A program made the translations under genes and the position numbers. Shown here piece by piece: positions 56,655-64,000 of a stretch of 64,000 nucleotides of DNA. This DNA comes from Ephemerocybe angulata. Lineage: Eukaryota > Basidiomycota > Agaricomycetes > Agaricales > Psathyrellaceae. The stretch lies in assembly GCA_013368325.1 (NCBI GenBank), contig JAACJK010000223.1:62001-126000 (forward strand), in the 5' to 3' direction. The first letter of the stretch is position 1. The number at the start of each line of letters is the position of its first letter. The notes under the pieces are model-generated. The model was given only the letters and a program-made list of their open reading frames with translations. It was not told where the DNA came from and ran no database searches.

Positions 56655-59087
56655 CTACTCAGGCGAAGCCGGGCTTTTCTTCCCCTTACCCCGTCGCTAT
56701 ATCAACAGGGCATTAGCATAAGGGACTAATATCATAGTGATACTTGGGAAAGCATACCTTTGGGAGCATATCAAGGATCTCGTTCCCTGAAGGGATGTTC
56801 TTCGAGGCTATGATCGCGTTAATCATGTCTGAATAACAGATAAGTTAGTTGGTATTGTAATGTCATCGAGGCTTGAGCAATACTCACCTGCTTTCTTTGC
56901 GCCCTTGGTGCACGAAATACCATGCTTCGCAATCCACATCTTTAACGAGTCCGCCGTTGTCTAAGGTGGTGTGCATATCAATATCGACTCGGACTCTGTT
57001 AATTGGAGAATTCATACCGTATTGAGGGATTCAAAAGTCTCTGCTGCAATACCACTGCTTTCAGGCTCTGGGCTCTTGTTCTCGGCGCCGAGATCCTTAA
57101 CCGAGCTCCAAAGGGCATCAATAAGCAAGCCGAGGTACATGTCGCTGATGTACCCTCCGGACTCGCTGACCTTGCGTTGGTAGCAAATGTACCGAGCCAC
57201 CCGACAAGTCCTTATGGAAGCGGCAAGGAGGCGGTGCGCTACAGACACAGATCCAATCTCTTTCCAGGACGTAACAACGGTCGAGATCCTCATGTCGCCC
57301 CCTGTAAACTGATAGTGGCCCCATCCGAGATTAGTTTCATCGTCGGAGTACATTGTACTGTTGGGGTCGGCAGTCTCGAGACGCGTGATGTACTCAATAA
57401 CGGTGCTCCCAGGTTCTTGGGGTGGGTATTTGGCTGAGTTGTCAGCAATGTGCTTGAGGCGGTCCATAAGGGCGACCGCATCGCCAATGGAAGGGTGATC
57501 GCAGGAAAGAGATTCTGTGGCAAAGCTGGTTAATACACGTAAGTCCGGAGGTATCCTTGGCTTGTGCTTACCCTTCAAGTTATCATCTGAGGCCCGACGG
57601 AGCCCAGCACAAAGTTGATGTGGTTAGCGTTGGGTCGCAGATTGAAAAGCATAAACATACACGAAGGACGAACAGCAATGCCGGAGATGTCAATAGTCTT
57701 CGAAGGCGGCGGGTTTGATGTACTATCCATAGCATTTGCACCCAGATCTTGCTTGCGACGGGGAGAGGGCGACTTAAGACCGAATATGTTGTCAAGATCG
57801 CCTATTTATTGAACCGAGTCAGTATCAGCCCAAATACGCAACTTGGAAACGACACACCTTTATGCGCCTTCTTTGCCAAGTCACCCTCTTTTGGCTCGGT
57901 ACGGGGCTTCTTTGGCTTGGAAGGAGATTCTTTGCCTTCAACCCCGTTCTGAATGACCTGCTGAGACTTAGATCGAGGGCGTTTGCCACTAGACGGCGTC
58001 TGGGGATAGTCCGTGTTGACCTGGTCAGTCTGCCTTTCCTCCTTGTCACTGTCGTCTGCGTCGGAGATGGAAAGCGTGCGTTCACGGGCCTTTCCCTTGC
58101 CCTTCGATGCCGGGGTGCCGGCGCGTTTGGCTGTCGATGATGCAGCGTTGAGGTGCGACGAGATCATGTGCTCAGCCTTCCAGCTACCAGCACAGAGCTG
58201 GAGAACGTCATGTCGCTTCTCTAGCTCTGCCACGAGCTCCTCCCAGATCTCCCGGTAATGACTTTTGTACCATGTCATGGTGCGGCTCGCCGGCTTACCA
58301 GACCGCCGCGCCGTCTTGGGCTCCTTGAGCGTCGCTAGGTTAGACTGGCAAAGCGCAACAACATCGCCTTTGATCTCCGCGTACTTGTCCTCGCGCACGA
58401 GAGTGCCATCGCGTTCTCGTAGCGCAAACCTCATTGCGGGTCGAGAAGCATTATTACTGTTAGTTCCGCAGTCGCGGTCTCCTTGACAGTCTGAGAGATT
58501 CCAGAGGACTTCCTGAGGGAGATCCTTGGGGAAAGCGACAGGGCGCGTCCGTTTAAGGCTGTGGCCGGCCAATGGGTAATCAGGATTGGTCGTGTTGGAG
58601 ATGGAGTCGCTTGGGGCAAGCGATGCACTGCGGGAATGAGATTGGGGGAATTGAGATGAGACCGTCCTAGAAAGAGAACATCAAGATGAGCTCCTTATCT
58701 ACCGTTGCAAGCGTACCTCATATGATAGCCATGCGGCTGATTCTGGCCCGCTTGGCTCTGAAGAGCTTGTACATCCCTTCGGAGCCTCAAGTTCTCCTCG
58801 TACAATGCCTGCGAGAACTCGGATGATCTGGCCACCTGGGCGGCGGCAGTTTGATAGTCGGCGAAGAGCTTCTTAAATATCTTGTTCCGAGAAAGGGTCT
58901 CCAAAGGCAAGTCCTCGATACCCAAGCCTGCTGGCATGGTCTGTCGTTCATCTTGCCCTAGTAGTTTGTCGTGGAATGACAAGTCGGGTGGTGAGAAGGA
59001 GTAGTCAAATGGGCCTGATAGCTGTTCTCCCATGTTTGTGTAGCTAGAAGAAAGCGGAGATTGCTGGGTTGGACGAAATTGTGACAT
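56655..59087 (-). CDS. SAP-domain protein of unknown function
   Basis: Seven exons (59087-58717, 58666-57858, 57801-57663, 57525-57018, 56960-56888, 56828-56758, 56696-56655) close in frame to 670 residues. The N-terminus is Gln/Ser-rich with a probable coiled coil near residues 75-115 (ALYEENLRLRRDVQALQSQ). The middle carries WYKSHYREIWEELVAELEKR and then basic, Ser-rich stretches (KRPRSKSQQ, KPKKPRTEPK) that look like nuclear signals. Another folded part follows. Residues about 613-645 read SLKMWIAKHGISCTKGAKKA and DMINAIIASK, which fits a SAP domain (helix-extended loop-helix DNA binding). A nuclear DNA- or chromatin-associated protein is likely. The third intron is long because a possible microexon would add a stop. 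A DIRS element begins 78 bp upstream. Confidence 0.75.
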
Positions 59088-59165
59088 GACAACGTGTTAG
59101 AAAGAACCCAGAATTAGACAAGAAGTCTCCGCTGGCGGCTGCTGATACCACCGAGAAAGATCCCA

Positions 59166-59389
59166 AATCTATGTAGCTGTGTGCGCGTGATTGAGCCATG
59201 TAGGTAGACGACCGAATCAGGATGTATAGACTACCTAAGATACATACGGCAACAGATGGTCAGGCTCAACACAGAAGTTCAACGGATACTAGTAAGTGTA
59301 TCCGATGATTTTTGGGTGCGAATCCCGGAGGGATTGCGACTCGAAACTCTTGACTGAGTCTGCGAGATGTCCAGAACCTGAGTGGCACA
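59166..59389 (-). repeat. Split direct repeat B2
   Basis: 224 bp, read as the same as 59617-59840. The motif AATCCC-GGA-GGGATT inside it forms a small hairpin. Confidence 0.9.
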
Positions 59390-59616
59390 GGGTGGGTGGG
59401 ACAACTCGAAGCACAAGGCACAGACAAGAGCGTCGAGTGACAGACAGTCTACAGAGGGATGGTGGGCGGGGAAAAGAAAAGCAGAGAGAGCGAAATACTG
59501 CGGTTGATGCAGATTTCGCGGCGTGGAGAGAGGCAAGAAGGGTTCGCCTCTCTCCCGCTTTGTCAGCACATAGACGACCTGCTCGGTTCGTCTCATGCTT
59601 CAACTCCCGAGAGAAC
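59390..59616 (-). repeat. Inter-repeat segment A2
   Basis: 227 bp between the two 224 bp repeats. In a split-direct-repeat element it should reappear as A1 at the far end of the element, outside this window. Confidence 0.6.
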
Positions 59617-59840
59617 AATCTATGTAGCTGTGTGCGCGTGATTGAGCCATGTAGGTAGACGACCGAATCAGGATGTATAGACTACCTAAGATACATACGG
59701 CAACAGATGGTCAGGCTCAACACAGAAGTTCAACGGATACTAGTAAGTGTATCCGATGATTTTTGGGTGCGAATCCCGGAGGGATTGCGACTCGAAACTC
59801 TTGACTGAGTCTGCGAGATGTCCAGAACCTGAGTGGCACA
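59617..59840 (-). repeat. Split direct repeat B1
   Basis: 224 bp direct copy of B2, 77 bp downstream of the recombinase stop. Confidence 0.9.
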
Positions 59841-59917
59841 CCCGGGTGCATAGGAGAGCAGCGACGCGTAGAACGAAGTAAGACATCCCGCTAACCAACA
59901 GGAGCAGCACGACGCAC

Positions 59918-61109
59918 CTAACGGACACGGGACGGCATAGTAATCCGCAGAAACGGCTCTAGGATCGGCGAAGCTTGAATATATGGTGCCAAGATGTTCG
60001 CATGCTGGCGGAGATACAGCGTGAACGCATCGCTGGCCCAGCGTCCAATGCTCTTCACCACGTCGAAGGGCACGCCCCGGAGAAGGTACTCCAACACCCC
60101 TCCAACGCGCAGCCCGTGACCCTTCAGAAGCTCGATGTTCGCAGCCTTACAGACTTCGGCGATGCGGTCGTCGAAAGCCTTGCGTGAAAGCGGCCGGATG
60201 CCCTTCTTGGGATGGACCCAGGAAAAAAGGTGCTGCTGCGGGCCCGGAGCGTTCACCGACAGATGATTCGTCATAGCCCAGGCCGGATCCGCATCCCCCT
60301 CCTGCGGGGACCACTGAACTGTTTCACCCGTCGCACATGTCTTCGACCATGGGAGCTTGAAGGACGTCACAGGGAGTCCGAGTCTGCCAGAAGCCGGATC
60401 GGTGGACATCGCAGCCCGGCACACATACCGAGCCGGCCCCAGCTGCTTCCACTTGGTGAGGCTGGGAACCGTGAACTCGCCCAATCGAGCGACGGACCAA
60501 AAGGTGGTGGTGAGGCAGGCGAAAACAGCTGCGTCTAGCGAGGTCGTCAGATCGAGGTGCTGGCGGATCGTGGATATGATGGCAGGGGTGTACGGCGCAC
60601 GTTTCGGCTTCTTCGACTTCGGTGGGGCAAGGCGGGCACCTGCAGTGAGAGCAGCTGACATCCTAGTCTCGTCGGGGGACCACGCTAGGCCGTGAAGAGT
60701 ATGCCAGGCCTTAATACCGAAGTAGTAGTTCTTCAGCGTCGAGCCCGAGTAGGAGCCCGCACACACTGAGATGAATTCCAAAAGAAGGGCCTCACTCGCG
60801 GGCCCGCGCAAGGACTCCGGTACCGGTGGCTCCTTCCTATCACAAAAAAGGTGGAATGCAAGCAAACCTGCGCCGTAGGTACCCTGCGTCGAGGGGGCCC
60901 ATGCGTGAGACAGCACACCGTGGATGCGCCGGACCTGCTCTGCAGCCGAGCTGTCGTCCTGAGGCACGGAGCTAGATACCAGAATCAGTTAGCATGCGGC
61001 CACGGGCATGAGTACAGAACAGCACGGCATACCGAAACGGACGCCACAGCAAAAGGCGTTCCTCCGATAGGCAATGCGGACGCAGCGGAGAAACCGCCGG
61101 TGTCAACAT
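59918..61109 (-). CDS. Tyrosine recombinase of the DIRS-like element
   Basis: Exon 1 (61109-61033) reads MLTPAVSPLRPHCLSEERLL then LWRPF. It joins exon 2 (60971-59918) through a 61 bp intron with GTATGC, a CTAAC branch point and TCTAG, giving 376 residues. Motifs: AWAPSTQGTYGAGLLAFHLF, YSGSTLKNYYFGIKAWH, catalytic Arg in WSVARLGEF (about 188), HGLR with His/Arg at about 311 and 314, and the Tyr of TLYLRQHAN at about 345. All catalytic residues of the tyrosine recombinase fold are present. The enzyme should insert the circular cDNA by site-specific strand exchange. Exon 1 lies wholly beyond the RT stop at 61180, so the two genes are separate in this model. An earlier start inside the RT frame is possible. 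Confidence 0.85.
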
Positions 61110-61179
61110 CGAGTCGTATGCCTTGGGCAACGAGGTCGAGGGCCCAGGCAACGGAGCAGCAGCAGCCAGCGTAAAGGGC

Positions 61180-63354
61180 CTAGTGTTCCTCGAGTGCAAA
61201 CCCCATGGCGTCTCGCTCACAGGTAGTACTATCCTCGAAGCCAGCGGCTGCCGCGCCGCGACAGAAGTCACGGATGGGTTTGGCGGCCGCAGCTGGGTAG
61301 CGTCCCTCCCGGAATAACCGAAGCTCGGTGGGTGTGTAAGGAAGGGAGGCGTCAACAACGAAGCGAGAGAGGGAGGCGTCGAGGTGAACGGGGGGAAGGA
61401 GAAGTGACCGGGGTGGGTAGATGCCCCTGGAGGGCGCGTCGGCAGGGTTATCGGCGCTCTGCACGTAGGCTGGGTGGATGCAGTCGGTGCGCCCAACATC
61501 TCTGATAAGGTGGTGGATACGCCGAAACACCCCATTGACTGCAGAGTTCCGACTGCGTCCGTTCTTCCACCCTCCAACAACTCCTGCATTGTCGCCGTAG
61601 AGCCGGAGGTGCTGGTAATCGGGATAGGCCTCGCATGTGGCAGCGACGAGGAGCTCGAAACCGACCGCTTCGGCCCACCCAATGTCACGTTGGCCGTCCA
61701 AAGTCTGCCATCCTGGGATGAGCCTCCAGGCGCGCCAGCGGTCGCCGATGGTGATACCGATTCCAATGCCAGAGCTCGCGTCAGAGTAAGCGGCGACGTC
61801 GTGGACAGTGAAAGGAGGGGGAATGGGGCGTGAGAGGGAACCGGTGGCGAGGCAGCTGTCCCACCAGTCGAGGTCTGCGGCAACTGTCCGAGGTGCGTGG
61901 CGAGCAGCATGTGGACTTGCACTGGCGAGGCCGAGCATGGTCTCCAGTCCGGTGAGGTACGCTCGTCCTTCGGTGATGACCATGCAGGTGTGAAGGAGCT
62001 TACCGTACAACCGCTGGACATCCTCCAGGGTGTGAGTCTTGGAAAGCCGCCAGTCCGCGATCGCAGCACGATACTTCTCGCGCTTCGCAGGGGTAAGGGA
62101 GACCGTCCGAGCGTCGAGATCCCACCACATCCCAGTGTATTCCGCCGCTGAGCCGAAAGGCCTGTCCTTTGAGCGCTCCCACACAAAACCGAGGTCCGTC
62201 GAAAGGTCGTCGATGTCACTGAACGCATATGTAAACTCCGCGTCCTCCGCCGAACGGGAGGAGGAGCCCGAGAGGTCCTGCAGAGGGAACGCACAATCCT
62301 CGTGCATCTCAAGAGTCCCGCCTCCCGAAACCTGACCAGCATCCCACCACAAACGCCCGCGCTCATGAATACAACCCCGCTCCCGAGCGTTCCTAGCCCA
62401 ACCTGCACGCAACACGTTATACTCCTCCAGATAGCGGCGAAGTATCCGGAGGAAGAAGTGGTCGTCGACCCACTTCCCGACCGGTCCCATACCCCGCGCG
62501 CGCACGATGTCGCACGCCGCATCATCGAGCTGGCCGTGAACTCCCCCAGACGAAACCGTCCCGAAAGCGGCCGCAGTGTCGAGGGCAATCCTCCCATCGC
62601 GCAACCGAACCGCTGCAGCTGCCCACTGAGATGGGTGCAGGGGAACAGTACGGAAGGCTTCTGCAACATCCCGAATGGCGATTTGAGAGCCAGGAGGAAG
62701 CTGGGAGATGAGTAGGAAAAGAACCATGAACGTACCCCACGTGCATGGAAATTGGGAAGAGTCGATGAAGGAATTGACGGAGGGAGAGGGGAAGGGACGG
62801 GAGATCTTGAGGGGGAATGAGAAGTTCTGGATGGGGCGGAATTTTCCTGGTCTCCCAGGTTTTGGTATGATGGAGAAGGGCGACGTCTGGAAGGGACCGA
62901 TAAGGGCCAGAGCGTCTGCCACAGACATAGGGCCGATATACCGGCCTTTTTCAAGCTCGACGCCAACGATAGCGTCGAACTCGGAGGCGAACTCGTCAAC
63001 GGAGGGGCGGTTGGGTGGACTTTGAATGACGGAGATAACGGGGAAACCGAGAACGAAACCGCGCCTGATACCTTCGACGACTGCCCCGTGCCTACCCAGC
63101 AGTCCAGCGTTGGCGAGCTCGCGCTCCCACGCACGCCAGTGGTACGGCGTGCATGGCTCAGATCTTCTCCGTTCGAGGGCAGTCCTGAGCGCCGTGAGAG
63201 GAGGAGCCACATCCCGAGCAGAGATGGTTGCTGTCGTGGGAGCGGCTGCGACAGGCGCCAAGGCCCTTCTGCCAATCGAAACAGAGCCGCTGGTCCCCAT
63301 CGAGGAGCCTGAGCGTCTTGCCCACTCGGTGGGACGCTGCGGGGAGTCTTCCAT
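61180..63354 (-). CDS. Reverse transcriptase-RNase H of the DIRS-like element
   Basis: From the first suitable ATG (63354) the frame encodes 724 residues. It could start slightly later (63300) or by a coupled mechanism. RT motifs: PFSIIPKPGRPGKFRPIQNF, IRDVAEAFRTVPLHP (Asp about 229), TVSSGGVHGQLDD and KWVDDHFF (catalytic Asp pair about 297-298). RNase H motifs: AAYSDASSGIGIG (Asp about 525), WAEAVGFELL (Glu about 562), YGDNAGVV (Asp about 588) and SADNPADAPSRG (Asp about 639). No integrase is present, as expected for this group. The first 65 codons overlap the 3' end of Gag in another frame. All active-site residues are kept, so the copy looks competent. Confidence 0.88.
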   Translation of the reverse strand: MEDSPQRPTEWARRSGSSMGTSGSVSIGRRALAPVAAAPTTATISARDVAPPLTALRTALERRRSEPCTPYHWRAWERELANAGLLGRHGAVVEGIRRGFVLGFPVISVIQSPPNRPSVDEFASEFDAIVGVELEKGRYIGPMSVADALALIGPFQTSPFSIIPKPGRPGKFRPIQNFSFPLKISRPFPSPSVNSFIDSSQFPCTWGTFMVLFLLISQLPPGSQIAIRDVAEAFRTVPLHPSQWAAAAVRLRDGRIALDTAAAFGTVSSGGVHGQLDDAACDIVRARGMGPVGKWVDDHFFLRILRRYLEEYNVLRAGWARNARERGCIHERGRLWWDAGQVSGGGTLEMHEDCAFPLQDLSGSSSRSAEDAEFTYAFSDIDDLSTDLGFVWERSKDRPFGSAAEYTGMWWDLDARTVSLTPAKREKYRAAIADWRLSKTHTLEDVQRLYGKLLHTCMVITEGRAYLTGLETMLGLASASPHAARHAPRTVAADLDWWDSCLATGSLSRPIPPPFTVHDVAAYSDASSGIGIGITIGDRWRAWRLIPGWQTLDGQRDIGWAEAVGFELLVAATCEAYPDYQHLRLYGDNAGVVGGWKNGRSRNSAVNGVFRRIHHLIRDVGRTDCIHPAYVQSADNPADAPSRGIYPPRSLLLPPVHLDASLSRFVVDASLPYTPTELRLFREGRYPAAAAKPIRDFCRGAAAAGFEDSTTCERDAMGFALEEH

Positions 63355-64000
63355 CCCAGAGCGAGGTGGCGCGGCAGACGCCCACCTCGTGGTCGTGGCG
63401 ACCCAAACAGACGAAGCAAGGAGGGCGGGTCGGTCCACTTGCTCCCCGAAAATGCTGATCTTTCGGGTTTCGCGCCGCCGGCGAGGCTGAGCGCTGTCTG
63501 GGTTGCTGAGGGCGAGGTGGGGGCGACCGTGTGCGCTGGCGGGACGACCGGGCCTCACGAGACCTGTTGCTGCTGGAATTGTTGTGGTTGGCGTAGGTGG
63601 GGGCCGCAACCGCGCGCTATTGGTCGCGTACCGACGTGTTGAAAACCGAATGTTGCAAAACCGAACCGCGACCGAACAGAACAGCACCGAAACCGACAGC
63701 GAACAGAACAGAACAGAACAGCACAGCACAGATCAGCATCGGGGGTTTGAGGGGTGGCGTTGGGTGGTAGGAAGGCTGAGCATCAAGGACCCTGTCCACC
63801 TCTGCCCTGTGGATCCTGTACACTCGATCCTGAGCCTTCCGAATGAGAACCTCGTCCAGGATCGAGATGTCGAATGCGCCCGTCGTGTTCAGGTTGCTGT
63901 GCCAGAGTTTGCGCCGCTCCGACGCGAACAACAGCAGCGCCTTCCGGTCCAGGCTGTCGGGTGATAGGGCCAGTTCATGCTGGGTGATGTTCGCCCAGAA
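63158..64000 (-). CDS. Gag-like protein with zinc knuckles (partial; internal stop)
   Basis: The frame is open at the right edge (FWANITQHELALSPDSLD, then RRKLWHSNLNTTGAFDISIL). After a stop at 63619-63617 it continues in the same frame (RAVAAPTYANHNNSSSN, a basic Arg/Ser/Pro stretch). It then shows two cysteine/histidine clusters: CFVCLGRHDHEVGVC and CFDWQKGLGAC..HLCSGCGSSSHGAQDC. The Trp-Asp-Gly in ATSLWDGRLP is typical of agaricomycete DIRS Gag proteins. The stop is either removed by an unusual intron (acceptor CAATAG just there) or is a real lesion in a low-complexity expansion (63620-63740). The N-terminus lies outside the window. Confidence 0.75.
63701..63730 (-). repeat. Short GAACA tandem repeat inside Gag
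   Basis: GAACAGAACAGAACAGAACA and further CACAG copies on the plus strand, directly beside the in-frame stop of the Gag ORF. Slippage here could explain the lesion. Confidence 0.7.

Larger units (their letters stand above)
59166..64000 (-). mobile_element. DIRS-like tyrosine-recombinase retrotransposon (5' end beyond window)
   Basis: Minus-strand order is Gag with zinc knuckles, RT-RNase H, tyrosine recombinase, then split direct repeats. After the recombinase come B1 (59840-59617), A2 (59616-59390) and B2 (59389-59166). B1 and B2 are 224 bp each and I read them as identical. This A-B layout with a recombinase instead of an integrase is the hallmark of Ngaro/PAT-type DIRS elements. The element then lacks only its left A1 repeat and the Gag N-terminus, both beyond position 64000. 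Identical repeats mean a recent insertion. Confidence 0.85.

Noticed and set aside
57541..57600. Microexon in the third intron of the SAP gene (ATGATAACTTGAAGG)
   Set aside because: Including it puts a TGA in frame. Direct joining of 57663 to 57525 keeps the frame.
59310..59345. RNA polymerase III B-box-like GGTGCGAATCC in the DIRS repeats, suggesting a tRNA or SINE
   Set aside because: No A box and no cloverleaf. The sequence lies inside the split direct repeats of the retrotransposon.
60972..63419. 815-residue minus-strand open frame
   Set aside because: It runs antiphase through the RT-RNase H gene and has Ser/Pro-rich shadow composition. Only its last part (61109-61033) is real, as the first exon of the recombinase.
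63355..63729. N-terminal 125 codons of the RT open frame
   Set aside because: This region is the coding part of Gag in another frame. The extension is low complexity (VLFCS repeats) and is unlikely to be translated as RT.

Overview
The window looks like nuclear DNA of an agaricomycete (mushroom-forming) basidiomycete. Genes are split by many 45-60 bp introns with GTRNGT donors, CTRAY branch points and YAG acceptors. The proteins belong to families typical of, or expanded in, this group: DUF6533 membrane proteins, DUF6589 proteins, a CACTA/Plavaka-like transposase, a DIRS-like tyrosine-recombinase retrotransposon, and a conserved basidiomycete protein ending in GGEWEREGLGK. No rRNA, tRNA or CRISPR was found.

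Layout. (1) 1-9.2 kb is gene-dense: a minus-strand Q/P-rich gene running off the left edge with four 42-residue repeats, three tandem paralogous small genes (3.06-5.54 kb), a WD40 protein with a membrane tail, and two small unknown genes. (2) 9.3-17.1 kb holds a CACTA-type transposase and an 890-residue unknown protein, with a cluster of TTCGAATATCGAAAT palindromes between them. (3) 17.97-24.80 kb is a cassette of two divergent genes, a RecQ-like DEAH helicase and a DUF6589 protein, sharing a 123 bp promoter region. About 58 bp imperfect inverted repeats enclose the pair. I read it as a mobile element and as the best candidate for an undescribed system here. (4) 24.8-27.2 kb has a LINE tail fragment and a small secreted zinc-finger-like protein gene.

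(5) 27.2-56.3 kb is a diverged tandem array of about 9 kb units, three full ones plus partial ends. Each unit has a plus-strand DUF6533 membrane-protein gene (starts at 31268, 40435, 48870) and minus-strand genes, of which only the middle copy of the GEWEREGLGK gene looks intact. (6) 56.65-59.09 kb is a seven-exon minus-strand gene with a C-terminal SAP domain. (7) 59.17 kb to the right edge is a young DIRS-like element on the minus strand. It carries Gag with zinc knuckles, overlapping RT-RNase H and tyrosine recombinase genes, and split direct repeats of 224 bp that I read as identical. It sits 78 bp upstream of the SAP gene start.

All exon models were spliced by eye and checked for reading-frame closure where stated. 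Family names come from motif recognition, not database searches.
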